In this document: one piece after another, positions 22,556 through 34,030 of the stretch | How the letters are laid out: each line of letters begins with the position of its first letter | How positions within the stretch are numbered: the stretch's first letter is position 1 | Assembly (NCBI RefSeq): GCF_004379255.2 | Contig: NC_056042.1 | Location: forward strand, 18,213,901 to 18,277,900 | Source: Salvia splendens | Taxonomy: Eukaryota > Streptophyta > Magnoliopsida > Lamiales > Lamiaceae | Direction: 5' to 3' | Length of the DNA: 64,000 bases | The notes under the pieces: model-generated | Told to the model about the DNA's origin: nothing | The model's input: the letters and a program-made list of their open reading frames with translations, nothing else | Databases searched by the model: none | Made by a program: the position numbers and the translations under genes

Positions 22556-23997
22556 GATAGAATTGCTTGTATACAATAAACTCTACAATCCACTTTTAAC
22601 CCAAGGCGAGAAGAATTAATTTTATCGCATTGGTGTTTGCTTATGCATTTATAAGATGTTTCTCAAACATTTAAATGTATAAGAAGTAAATAAGTCTAAT
22701 TCTTCTGCATAGTAGACTGGTCGTGAACGACGTTCACAGAAGGAGACGCAGTCGGTCCTTTGTAGAAGAGAAATAGAATTTCACAACCTAGATAGACTGG
22801 TCGTGAACGACGTTCACAGAAGGAGACGCAGTCGGTCCTTTGCAGTGTCAGTCCGCATGTTTCCTTACCTCAGGAAATAAACGACACTGGTATGGTATAG
22901 CACTGAAGGATCTAACAGTTGAGATAAGTCTTTCTTGCTATTTACTGAAAGACGAGGTCTCGGTGATTGTTATTTCTTAATCATTGTTGATATAACATTG
23001 AGCATACGATATTGATTATGCACTACTTTGATTTATCGAATGGTGCAGATTTTACGCAATCTAAGAATCCTGATATCTTGGGTAGTGGTGATTAATGTCT
23101 AGAGGTGCTAGTATTTTTATTGCAATGAATCGTGTGTTGGGTGAGTCCAGTTTGATAATATCCTCAAGAGGTGTTCGAAAAAGGTTTTATTATTCAGAAA
23201 CCCGGCCGGTTTGAATTTATTCCAGAATAATAAATAAAGATTTTGAACTAGACAACTCTTGGAAAAAGATATTAATTAATTAAAGTCAAATAGCAAGCTT
23301 AAATTAATTAATGAATGTTTATATCTTAAACAAGGGAAATAATAAACTAAAGAGGTAAAGTCCGGATTACTCGTAAATTGGGATTGGACGGGAAGACAAT
23401 ATTATTTTACTATAGTGGCTGATAATAATATTCTGTTTGACTTGTATTAAATTGGGGCTCAATTTAATTAGTAAAAGTCCAACAGGTTTGGCCCAAGTCC
23501 AACCTCCATGGATCCCTAATCTGGCCCATAATAACTCTATATAAAAGGAGATTAGAAAGAAGATTAAGGTGATTTTTACTCATAATTTTCGTGCTCCCCT
23601 CTAGGAGTGGACGAAAAAATCAGTTCTTCACAGAACTAGAGTTTTGTCTCCTGTCTAATCAAGCCCTTTTCGATTCTGACAAGCTTTGCCCATCCAAAGG
23701 TCGGATTCTGAGTTCGGGATACAAATTAGAAGGTTTGCGGTTGAGTACGAAGAACATCACGTGGAGAAGCCACAAGCAATCGACGATTCTTTAGAGAATC
23801 AGATCGGTAATTCTAATCCGTAGGATATTCATGTTTTAGGTTTTAATTCCTTTTACATGATTTATGTGCGTTCTAGCATGCTTTTTATTTATTTAACATG
23901 TAGTTAATTAATCCCATAATCGGTCAAATAGATCTGTATGTATGATTTATTTGTGGATGCATGACTTCCGCTGTGCAAGGGGCTCTAAACCCCAACA
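22556..23997 (+). repeat. E3 3' LTR, 5'-truncated and locally rearranged
   Basis: Compared with the 5' LTR, the first 46 bp (and the polypurine tract) are missing. The copy keeps the 65 bp that the 5' LTR lost. Around 22793-22842 an LTR segment is replaced by a second copy of the sequence at 22713-22762. It ends CCCAACA at 23997, followed by GATGC. Confidence 0.9.
22713..22842 (+). repeat. identical 50-bp direct repeat inside the E3 3' LTR
   Basis: Segments 22713-22762 and 22793-22842 are identical over 50 bp and 30 bp apart. The second copy stands where the 5' LTR and the E4 LTRs have a different sequence (TAGGCTTTGGCTACCTATCG). It therefore replaced LTR sequence rather than simply adding to it. 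Confidence 0.85.
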
Positions 23998-24002
23998 GAT
24001 GC

Positions 24003-24354
24003 TAATCCTGGGCGACGTTACTATCGTTGTCCAATATGGAAGGAAGATGATTGTAGATTCTTCCGTTGGTTTGATGCGGGTCTATCGCCAAGCCAAGACA
24101 CTTACTTTCGAAGAATCAAACTCGAACGAGACAGGTTTGAAGAACAACTATGTTGCAAAAATATCGTGGAAGGTGTTCTTGAAGATAAATTGCACATGAA
24201 AAGTGACGAGTGTGAGGATGTGAAGTTAAAATTGAGCATGAAGAGTGAGGAGTGTGCACGTCTTAATTCAGAAATTGTTGAAACCAAAAAAACAGCCCGA
24301 AATATGAAGATTGTAATATCGTTTTTATGCGTTGTAATTATTTTCTTAAGGTAA
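24003..24354 (+). pseudogene. GRF-type zinc-finger protein, C-terminal part (split by E3)
   Basis: This is the continuation of the gene begun at 15185. In the restored frame it gives the second half of the GRF zinc finger (NPGRRYYRCP, C49 and C57, FFRWFD to residue 64). An amphipathic, charged stretch of about 60 residues follows that is likely a coiled coil, containing the repeated phrase MKS(D/E)EC. The end is a short hydrophobic C-terminus (IVISFLCVVIIFL), possibly a tail anchor, and the stop is at 24352-24354. GRF finger, coiled coil and C-terminal hydrophobic segment is a common plant architecture. Apart from E3 the frame has no stop or shift, so the interruption is recent compared with the gene's decay. 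A MULE transposase converges on it from the right once insertions are removed. Confidence 0.82.
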
Positions 24355-24897
24355 TGGTAACACTTTTTCTCTTCAAGCAATAAGGATGGATTTTTTGGTA
24401 CTAAATATTTGAAGTTCCATTTTAAGTATACGGGTACAGGGTGAACAAGTGACACTATTAATTGTGTAGGAATGAAGTTTCACACTGACGCCTGGAAGTT
24501 CCCGCATAGGTACATCAACTAACATTTTGAAGTTTTAGTTTTATAATCACAACTGAAGTACCTATCTTCAGTTGAAATAATACCCTGCGTACAAAACTTT
24601 TGGTTGAATAACACCCGACGTACAAAACTTTTTGTGAAATACCATCGTACATACAAAATTAAAATATGCAGCACACCTTATATAACATAGTCAAAATACA
24701 AGTGCCTTCCCATGATGATCCCTAACAAGCATAGTATGCAGTATCTAATTAATGTTAGACAGAAAGACTTCAAGACATCATTGTTTACAGGCCACAAACA
24801 AAAACCAACAGGGTTAGATTGACCACCGCTCATATTCAATCCTGATCTCCTCGACGGCGACAGCATTGCGGCCGAGTCCTGGTCCGACGTGTGCTAG
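24355..24897. other. 3' region of the GRF gene up to the E4 complex
   Basis: This contains three tandem units of about 30 bp at 24571-24660 (core ACAAAACTTT or ACAAAATT), preceded by a perfect inverted repeat AACTGAAG/CTTCAGTT (24551-24573). From about 24830 to 24897 GC content rises. On the minus strand this may be the rest of a copia leader (GC-rich island) or an old exon; I cannot decide between them. Confidence 0.45.
24571..24660. repeat. three tandem units of about 30 bp
   Basis: The units start near 24571, 24602 and 24633. Each ends in (G/A)TACAAAACTTT or a close variant. They resemble in form the triple 28-bp repeats upstream of the GRF gene, but the sequences differ. Confidence 0.6.
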
Positions 24898-24991
24898 GCC
24901 CTTATTGTCACCCTAATCATGCATTCAAGTAATTCACATGACATGAAATTAATCCACATAATCAGAGCCAAAAAATGGCTCTGATACCAAT
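24898..24991 (-). repeat. extra PBS and leader start beside the E4 3' LTR
   Basis: The minus strand reads from the LTR end into TGGTATCAGAGC (24978-24989) and about 80 bp of leader. The block is nearly identical (one difference seen over about 90 bp) to the true E4 PBS region at 55928-56019. A 3' LTR should have flanking host DNA here, so a second, truncated element shares this LTR. Confidence 0.8.
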
Positions 24992-26024
24992 TGTTGGGGT
25001 TTTGAGCTCCTTGCACAGCTGAAGACTTGTACAAAACAAATAAATCAGATGTAGGATCTATTTGACAGATTATGGGATTAATCTATTCACATGTTAACAC
25101 AGAATTGCATGCTAGAACACAAATAATTCATGCTTAAAGAATATAAATCCTAAAACATGAATTCTACGGTTTAGAGTTACCGATTTGATTCTCCAAAGAA
25201 TCGACAATTGCTCGCGCCTTCTCCATGATGATCTTCAATACTAGACCACGGATCTTCTGACTGGTGTCCCGAACTGTATCTCGACATCAGGGTGGGCTGA
25301 TCTTATCGAAATACTAGGACTCGAATAAAAAAGACACAAATTCCTCACGGAGGAAGTGAGAGAATTTTCGTCTCCTTCAGTAGAGAGAAGGAACGAAATT
25401 TTCAGTGTGGAAAATCATCTTCTTGTCTCTCCTTTATTCTCTTATCTATAATAGTTCATATTGGGCCCAGCCAGGGATCTATGGAGGGTTTTGGATATGA
25501 GCTCCCCCGATGAACTTTTTACTAATTAAATTGAACCCACAATTTAATACAAGCTTATTTTGAAAATTACGAGCAGCCACTACAGACGTAATATTGACCT
25601 CCCCATCCAAATCCGAAATTACAAGTAATCTAGGTTTCCATTTTGTTTATTATTTATTTATTTCCCGCTTTTAAGATATAAATGTCCATTAACTAATTAA
25701 AGTTTTCTATGGACTTCATTAATTAACATCTTATTAATTCCAAGAGTTGACTTAGCAAGAAACACTTATTTATTATTCATGGAAAAATTAAATTCCAACT
25801 GGCCAGTTTCCGAATAATAAAACCTTGTTCAAACTCCTCTTGAGGACATTATCAAACGAGACTCGCCTCGCGCACGGTTCAACATAATAGTAATCATAGC
25901 ACCGCTAGATAATGATCACCACTACCCAATATACTTGGATCGTTGGGTGACGAAAAACCCGCACCTTTGGTAAGTCAAAGTAGTAGATACTCAATATCGT
26001 ATGCTCAATGCTAACGTACATTGA
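24992..26024 (-). repeat. E4 3' LTR, left piece
   Basis: It runs from TGTTGGGG (plus-strand reading) to the E5 insertion point. The last five bases ATTGA are the E5 target duplication. The LTR resumes at 38599 without loss. Confidence 0.9.
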
Positions 26025-29000
26025 TGTAATATCCGAGACCTAGATTTTCGAGAATTTTGAAATAAATACTAGAATTTTTTTTAAAGAGAAAAGAAAGAGT
26101 GTTCAGAGCTTTGAGCATACAGAACACAACAGTTAGTATATCCAGCTAAGCCTTGAATTTACAGATGTTGATAAAAAAAAAATGAAAGAGCATTTGTTTA
26201 TGTTCTTGTGTAATCAAAACATAGTATTTTGATTTTCCAAGCTAAGTATAAGTTTACAAGATGCTTGATGATGAAAATAGAAAAAGAATGTTACGCACTA
26301 AATTTGAGAAGTAATTCTATACTTTTTGTTTGAAATGAGAGAAAGCTTGAAAAAGAACAAGAGGGAAGACTCTATTCTATTACAAGTAGAAATGCTAAGT
26401 CTCGGGCTCTGCCTTAGGCCCGAATTTCGGCCTAGCTTCGACAGCCCGTTGAGATCAGAACATCAAGGTAGCAGCCGGACATGATGGGTCCTTATTCCTG
26501 CAAAATAATACAACCAAACAAAGCATGTGAAATGTTCAAAATTAGCAATAAGCCAAGAAAGGATAAGAGGGGTACCATCCCTGCCCTTTCCCAGCCTTAA
26601 CCGCAGGCTGCAATGGGGCAAATGAGCCTGCAATGTCTGCCTTCCAGCTGCGACAATCTGCAGTAACAATCTCTGCCCCTTTCTTGAGTACCTGCCACAG
26701 CAACCAAGCCATTTATTAGCTAAAGCACTAAGCTCCACATACAGCCAAATGCAGTTAGAATGGCAGCAAGATAAAACAAGAATAAGGCAGCCCAGACCTG
26801 AATATACGAGTACACTCTCACAACCAACAAAAATGTCCCTGCAAGAGGATCAAGAGTTGCAGATTTTGCAGTTACCAAATCACCTATAAAGACCCCTCCT
26901 TACCACCCTCAACCTTCCCTTACACCACATCAAAAATTCAGCAACATAGGGAGTTAGGAGTGTGGGATTTGGAGCTCAAGGAGCAGGAATCAAGGCAGCG
27001 GTCAATTTTAGAGGTAATCCTCACTAAACCAACCTCTGCATCATGATAAGAAATCATAGCTAGCACGAGAACTTAGAACCATAGAGCTTTGAACATAGCT
27101 ACTGCCGTATTTGAAAAAAAATCATAGGATGCTAGCTATCGATTTTTACTTGAACACAAGGAACGGGTTCCTCCACCGTTTTCGATTACACTCCCAACAA
27201 TAAAGTAGAATCCTCTGAAACTTCTATCCTTCAAAAGGGCTAATTAAAATGAACTAAGAAAGAGGACTTAGCTTTATGGGAATAAGCTGCTCAACGGAGG
27301 ACTCGGCGGAGGGGATGGGACCGTCCGACGGAGGCCGATCGACAATGATGGTCGGGCGACGAAAGGAACTCCGGAGGGTCTGCTGGAGCGGCAGCACGAC
27401 GAGGACAGCTGCGTTGCAGCAGCGCTGCTCTCTAGAAACATCCATGCCGTCACGAAGAGACGGCGGAGAGAGATAGAAGGAGTCACGGAGGTGGTGAACG
27501 GTGGCGGTGGATCGGCTGCGCCGAGAGGGAGACGGAGAAGAAAGGAGCTCCACCGGAACAGATGAGGTACTGCCCGGTGACGACACTGCCGTAGAGACAG
27601 CGGTGACGGTGGTGTTGTCGCGTCGGATCAAGGGATGAGCAGCAACTGATAACAAACCCTGCGACGTCACCAACGGAGCACCGGCGTGAGGAAGACGCCG
27701 ACCGGAGCGAGCACCGGCGTGAGGAAGACGCCGACCGGAGCAGCGACCGCAGGACGGCGACGGGGGAGGCTCGCTGCTCTTTCTCCATCGGTCTAGATCC
27801 CCTTCCCAAGTGGGGATTTGTTTTGTAGTTAGCCAATGGAGATAGGGGTGGCATTTGGACCATACCCATTTAGATTTAGATTTGGGCCAGTGATGGTTAA
27901 TTAAAAATAAAGAAGAGAGAGACTGGACCGATTGGCCGAGGCGAGGAGTATATTAATTTGGGCCTCCTTTAATTGGACTCCAACTTAAGAAATAGAAGGA
28001 GCTCGAGGTGAGAAAAACGATTGGTTTGGGCCGATGAATTTAAATCGGTCCACGAAATCCTAAATCTTGGAAGTTAATCTCTTGAACGAGGAAAATACTA
28101 GCCGTGATAAAATAAAAGTCAGTAATTAGTTAAGGCGGACTTTATTAGTCCAAGTAAGTATTTTAAAATACTTAAGTTAATCCGAGAATTCTAATACCGA
28201 ACGGGTCAGCCGGTTACAGAACAAATTAAATCACCGTTTTAATTAAAGATTTAAGACTTCTAATTTTAGAAGGCAGAAATTAAAATAATAAGCACACGCT
28301 TAGGCATGCATTCATGCAAGATTGAATGATTACTCAAAGCCTAATTTAAGTACATTATTTTTGAAAAGGGACGTCGTCGCTCGACGAGTAAATCTCAAGT
28401 CAGACAGTACCCGTTTGAAAGGGTTAAGCAAACGGGGTGGGCTTTTCTATCCTACATTATGTGTGGGCTTCTTTCCTTTTTATTTACAGAACTCTATGAG
28501 AATAAGTGTGAACTTTTGAATGAGTTGTCATGCCATGTTTTATTTTGTGATTGCCATTCATGGTTAAAACGAATTCGGGTCCCAGTATGTCAGTAAATCC
28601 TACTCGGACTAGTGTACACATAGGGACCGTGAGCTAGCGCAAGGTTGGCCGGTCTAGGGGTCGTGAGCTAGCGCCAGGTTGGCCGACCCAGTGATCGTGG
28701 AATGTGGCCACATTCCCGATTCACACAGCTTGACATGGTATATCATCAGAAAGTTAAAAGACTGCAGTCTATTTCAGAAAGAAATAACAGATTTTAGTGA
28801 CCGGGACTTGTTTTCAGAAAAAAAACCCCGCGTTCACTCAGCTTGGCAGACAATTAAAAGAAAAACAGTTTTCGGCGTAAGCCACTGAGTATATCAAGTA
28901 CTCAGCCCTGCATATTGTTTTCCTTAATGTGCAGGTTGATCGATCGAGGCAGAGGAGGTGTTGGGACTGAAGATAAAATAAAAGAAGGGTAGCTAGTGTA

Positions 29001-29235
29001 GTATGTCTCCATACATGTTATACTTGTCTTGGAACTCTTCCGCTGCATAGACCTAGCTTTGTCTCAGTAAAGACAATGTCCCACATTTCACTCTGATGTA
29101 ATAACTTGCTATCTTGATGGCTTTTAGACAGTATTTCCTTAATTTCAGTAATTATGATGATGTGTTGAGACAGTTTAGTATTTTTAGTCGCGAAATAGCT
29201 GCGCTTTCTTTGACTAGGAAGTTGTGGTCGTGACA
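26025..29235 (+). repeat. E5 5' LTR
   Basis: It is 3,211 bp. A possible TATA box (CTATAAAG) is near 26884-26891. A G/C-rich part at 27290-27780 has a 38-bp imperfect tandem repeat with CACCGGCGTGAGGAAGACGC (27676-27740), and another direct repeat (GTGAGCTAGCGC) is at 28628-28690. Open frames in it recur unchanged in the other LTR because the LTRs are identical. I do not regard them as genes. Confidence 0.93.
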
Positions 29236-29238
29236 GAG

Positions 29239-29250
29239 TGGTATCAGAGC
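29239..29250 (+). other. E5 primer-binding site
   Basis: TGGTATCAGAGC, three bases after the LTR end; initiator tRNA-Met type. Confidence 0.92.
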
Positions 29251-29801
29251 ACTTTTCCTTCGCTCTGACCCAAGAACCTTCTTTCCAAGCCTCAGTCCAG
29301 AACAGTAGCACTAGGCTAGAAAGTGAACAGAATGATCAGTACAAGATCCCAACACCTCAGCTCGACACGATCAACTGCACCAGAAACAGGGGTCGACGCC
29401 CGCTCGTCCAGAAAAGAGAATTTTGAAGAAAGAAAATATTTTTCCATTTTGAGAAAGAAAATGAAATTTTCTAAGTTTTTTTTTTTTTTTTTCAGAAAAA
29501 GAAAATAATTTTCACAGCCCTTATGGGAACGAAAATGTTTATTTGAAATGCTTGCAAGATGCAACGTGATAGCTGATACTTTGCATAAGATATGCTTACT
29601 GTATCTGTGTTTTATGAGCTTGACATGAATGAATAGATGTCATGGGGACTATGTATGTGAACCTAGAGTGCTTTAGAGAAGTACCTTAGGTGAGACATGC
29701 AGAATCAAGTATTAGCAGAATGAGAACTTGTTACCGCCTTCCACGGCGACGAGACCAACTGAAACCATCAGTTAGGGAGAACCCCTAATTCCACAGATTT
29801 T

Positions 29802-29838
<37 letters not shown>

Positions 29839-32800
29839 AAAGACGAGCCAAAAAGTACTATTGTACTACTTATAGACAGCAATTAAAGGAAGTCCATTCT
29901 TTTAAACACACAGATAGTATACATATATATATGTATACTAGACGATGAACCAAGAAGTTCCCAATGTCTTTACAAAGACCAAGTTATAACGAAAATAGTT
30001 TACCTTCCAGCTTGTTCGGGAGATGCATCCCTACACGGAAAGAGATCGTACCCGCGATCTAGTAAAGTGATCTAATGTGGCGTAACAAGCCCAAGTGGCT
30101 ACGTGATCTAGAAGCGATACTTATAGCGTGCTACGAAGCACGATGGAGAATGTAATGTTTTACCCGAATCAGCGTTCTAAGTTATCAAGAACGATATGAA
30201 AGTATGACCTCCAGCTGCGGTTATCAGTTTAACAGCACGGGGAACCCCATCTTGGAATGTATGGTTTCCCAGAACGCGTTTATCATGTGCGAGCTCCACA
30301 AGAAAAACAAGGGAGTGTCACATAACTAGAACCAATGATTATAATCAATAGTACTTACTTGGATTCCCAATGAAATCCCTTCTAAGAGTCCTTCCAAGGA
30401 CGATACCCTCGTCTATTCAGACTCTAGTTTTGACTCGCAAGTACCATGTCAGTGTTCCTTTTTCTGTGCGAGGTTTGACTCATTTCCAGCTTATGGACTG
30501 CAGTCCTTTTGACTCATCGTACATAAAGAGTAAAGTTTTGACTGTTTAAGCTCCAGTCGTAAACCCTAAATTCTACAGCTGTTCATATCTATGATCTTCG
30601 GATTGAGCGTATTCCTCAGACATTCTTTGAACCTCCGGGACAACGATGTCCTGTCGGCTATTAAGACCTTTGATTGACTCACGTTCTGCAAGCAGTACGC
30701 CACTTTCATTCTCTTCAGGAAAGCGGTGACTCAGTTTCAGTTCCCAAATTTGGGATACTCTTATGTTCCAAGCATCGTTATTTGTTGTTGCCTCCTTTGA
30801 GCCACAGTATTGGAGATTTATATCTCGATTTCTTGGACCTATGCAATGAAATTTCATTCTTATGATGCTTATAGTTCCGACCCCCAGAATGGTCGCGCCT
30901 TTTAAATATTTTCTCAGCGCATTTCATATTGTGTTGGAACTCTTGTTCACTTCCCTATTTTGAAACTGTGTTGTAGCAATATTTTTCCTACAGAGGTGAA
31001 ATTATTCAATCTCAGTTCCAATACATGCATTATTCCCTGTCTCAGAATTTTTCTGCAGTTTGAAGTTAAGGCAAACATATTGTACTTTTCCCTAACGAGC
31101 TTGGCCTAGTTGATTTTTTCTGAATAGTTCATTTCAGTGTATTGCCTTAATGAACCTATGAAATCATTGATGTGATTTTGTTATTCCATATCAAGATGCC
31201 TTTCAAGCATGACCAATGTTCCTTCATTGCAATCGCCTACGTTTCTAAATTTTTCGCGGTTGATCATTTTAGGCGGTGACATGTTTGAACCACTATCCTT
31301 GATGCTCAGATCCTTTCCATTTGATTAGACAATTGTACTGTCCTATCTGCCATCTTACTATGGAAATTACAGTTAATTCATTTCCATCCAGTTTTCATGA
31401 CCTCTCTCATGATTATTTCTAGCTCCCATTCAGGGGTGAGCCTCAGCTTCTATGAGTTTACCTGGAAACCAGTTGAGCTACGTAGTTCTTTGAATGAACT
31501 CAGTACTTACCTTCAAGGTCGATTATCGACGAAAATTCATAAAAGTTGAACAAGGGATGTTATTCTTGTCCAGTTGGGTATTCAGGAGCCCTTCAGATTT
31601 TCAGTCATACTCTCTTGTGTGAATAATAATCCAAGTTAAGACTATTAGATTAATCATTGAGTTATTGATACGAGGCTAGCAGAAAAAGGCATGGTCTCAG
31701 TTTCTTTCAGATACGCATAATAAATACGTCCCCATGGAGACACGTGCAGGAAATGATGCACCAACCAGAAGCGTCACATAACCGACAGCAAAGCGTTAAG
31801 TATTTCACGTTTACGTACCGCTTGTAACAAGCTGGTAGAAGATCGAATATTATGTTATGTAGAGAAATAACTAGCCTTGAGAAGAGAGACATCAAGGAAT
31901 ATACAGGGTTTAAATGACGTTCGATGACGTAAAAGACCTATACATATGTATATAACTGTTTGATCGATCAAAATGCTTATTCCGAGTAGGATAAGTAAGC
32001 CACAAGAACAAAGACTCAATCATGGTTATGTAATGGAAGCCATGGAGAAAATGCAAGCACTTCCGTAGCTTATGTTTGACGAAGCAAATCCCATCAGCAA
32101 GAGGGATTCGCCTGAGAGGTGGCCAGGAAAAAAAAAATTAAAGCTGGAGAGACATTTCGGGGAGAGGAACGCGTGATAGCACAGCTACCCTCACCATCAC
32201 TACTATGAAGGGAAAATCGAAATTTTTCCTTAAAGAGTTATCGCAAGAGAACGGGTTTAGAGCCCTATAATATAGAGCAAGGGCAAACGTTAGCATTAAA
32301 ACGCGAATAAGTATTCTACGATATGCCACGCCCCAAGTAAGCGGCCAGGGAGGAGCTGTCGATAGAGTTTTGTGTTAATCTAGACACGAGATCTAGATCA
32401 CTTTGGAAGGTCATGCTAGATTATTTCACCATGAATAGCTCAGTCGAACCAAAAGAACATGGAGACAGTAGCGTTGGGAGAAAGAAGCCAACACCTCCAC
32501 ATGCACAGATCCAGTATTCAAGGTTTAACGCGAGTGGAATAAAGTCTGTGCCAAATCATGACAAAGAATCGCGGTAAACACAAAAGCATCTTGGAATTGG
32601 TGAAATTTGACTACCTCAGCTAAGCGAGAGGTTACGAGGTCAATATGCAAGCTCAATGACTACGATTACGATCGATGCAAGCATTTGAGAACTTAGTATC
32701 TGACGATGAAATCTAAAACGAGGAATGGATTCCACAGCCAGACGAAATGAAACGTCTAATGGATGACTCGAATCAGTCATATTATCTCAATCACCAGATA

Positions 32801-32990
32801 GAATGGCGCTTAAGGAACGGCAGAACTTAAGATCTAGGTACAAGAACTACTAGAACCGTGTTTTTTTTTTTCACTCAGAGTGTGACCATGTGGTACACCA
32901 AAATTCTTCATGAAGAAGGATAGAACGTTGAGAGTTCAGCAAGTTAGCACTCAAGAACAAGTGTCCCTTACCGAGAATCGACAATCTTTT
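29251..32990 (+). other. E5 internal region where gag and protease should be; no coding similarity
   Basis: A 3.7-kb stretch without any recognisable Gag, zinc knuckle or protease. It contains a T run (29477-29492), an A run of about 31 (29804-29834) and a perfect 26-bp palindrome (29915-29940). The frames are all short. It could be extremely decayed gag, or replaced sequence. Confidence 0.5.
29915..29940. repeat. perfect 26-bp palindrome
   Basis: Bases 29915-29927 are the exact reverse complement of 29928-29940; the sequence is AT-rich with TATACATATA in the arm. Confidence 0.85.
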
Positions 32991-34030
32991 CGATCAGCGG
33001 CAAGGAGCTAGAGTCTTCTTGAAGAACGAGAAGGAACACGAGGAACACTTGAGAGCCATTTTAGAAACGTTAAGAGCCGAGAAACTCTATGCTAAGTTCA
33101 GCAAGTGTGAGTTCTGGCTTAACGAAGTGAATTTCCTTGGACACATAGTGACAGCAGAAGGGAATCCGAGTAGACCCTGCTAAAGTTGAAGTCGTGCAAC
33201 GTTGGCAGTCACCAGCGACGCCCAATGAAATTCGGAGTTTCCTAGCACTGGCAGGATACTACCGACGATTCATGGAAGGATTTTTCTAAGATAGCAAGGC
33301 CAATGACTCAACAGCTCAAGAAAGGAGTTAAAGTCGATTGGACCCCAGAATGAGAAGCAAGCTTCCAACTGCTAAAGGAAAAGTTGATCACAAGACCAGT
33401 TGTAGCCGTGCTGGAAGCAGGAGTTGACTATGTGTGTATACAGGTGCATCGAAGGTCGGACTCGGGTGCGTGCTGATGCAAAAGGGCAAGGTGATCGCAT
33501 ATGCGTCACGCCAGTTAAGGTCACACAAGTTGAACCACCCGAAGCACGACTTAGAGGCAGTGGTATACGCTCTGAAGATTTGGAGACGTCATCTCTATGG
33601 AGTTCGATGTGAGATCTTCACAGATCATAAGAGTCTCAAATACTTCTGTGAACAGAAGGATTTGAGCATGAGGCAGCGCAGATGGCTAGAATTAGTCAAA
33701 GACTATGACTGTGGTGTAAATTACCACCCAGGCAAAGCCAACTTGGTAGCAGATGCTTTGAGCAGAAAGACTGCGCCCCAAGAGGCTACTTTCCTCACAC
33801 AAGAGGAAGAGCTCCTCCTTGAATTCGCCATGATGCGACTGGAGGTAGTAAGAACCCCGGAAACGGTGGACAGCAAAATTTTCACCTTGGTCATAGAACC
33901 AGACTTAAGAGCCAGAATCATCGACGCCCAGAGATGCGACGAGGCGTTAGAAAAGATCCGTCTCAGAGTGAGGACCGGAAATGGAGACAGTTACCGCGAT
34001 GAAGCGGATAACGCTCTCACTTTCGAATGA
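32991..34030 (+). pseudogene. E5 reverse transcriptase (C-terminal part) and RNase H, decayed
   Basis: From about 33030 one can read [26 protein letters not shown], then after a one-base shift [12 protein letters not shown] and [19 protein letters not shown], the thumb of a Ty3 reverse transcriptase. The catalytic box itself is not found. Another shift follows, then RNase H in a frame open from about 33434 to 34030: [26 protein letters not shown], the charged block [14 protein letters not shown] (TDHKSLKYF), and [15 protein letters not shown]. It ends in a TGA at 34028, where the polyprotein should continue. Similar to the better-kept E6 copy. Not functional. Confidence 0.8.

Larger units (their letters stand above)
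15304..23997 (+). mobile_element. E3: Ty1/copia element, 8.7 kb, in the GRF gene
   Basis: The order is 5' LTR (15304-16707), PBS, long leader, decayed gag-pol, damaged 3' LTR (22556-23997). It is flanked by GATGC duplications. The LTRs identify the same family as E2, E4 and E7. Coding sequence is recognisable but full of stops, so this copy cannot be autonomous. A deletion removed the polypurine tract and the first 46 bp of the 3' LTR after insertion. Confidence 0.93.

Noticed and set aside
24678..24866. 62-codon minus-strand frame, possible last exon of the MULE transposase
   Set aside because: A stop in the MULE frame already exists at 59027, and the GC-rich part may be copia leader. There is no domain support.
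27254..27869. Minus-strand frames of 128-139 codons in the E5 5' LTR, repeated at 36612-37227
   Set aside because: Their conservation is only the LTR identity. They are Arg/Ser-rich in a GC-rich part and overlap in several frames.
29804..29834. Poly-A run as a LINE or SINE tail
   Set aside because: No upstream SINE boxes, LINE coding sequence or target duplication were found.
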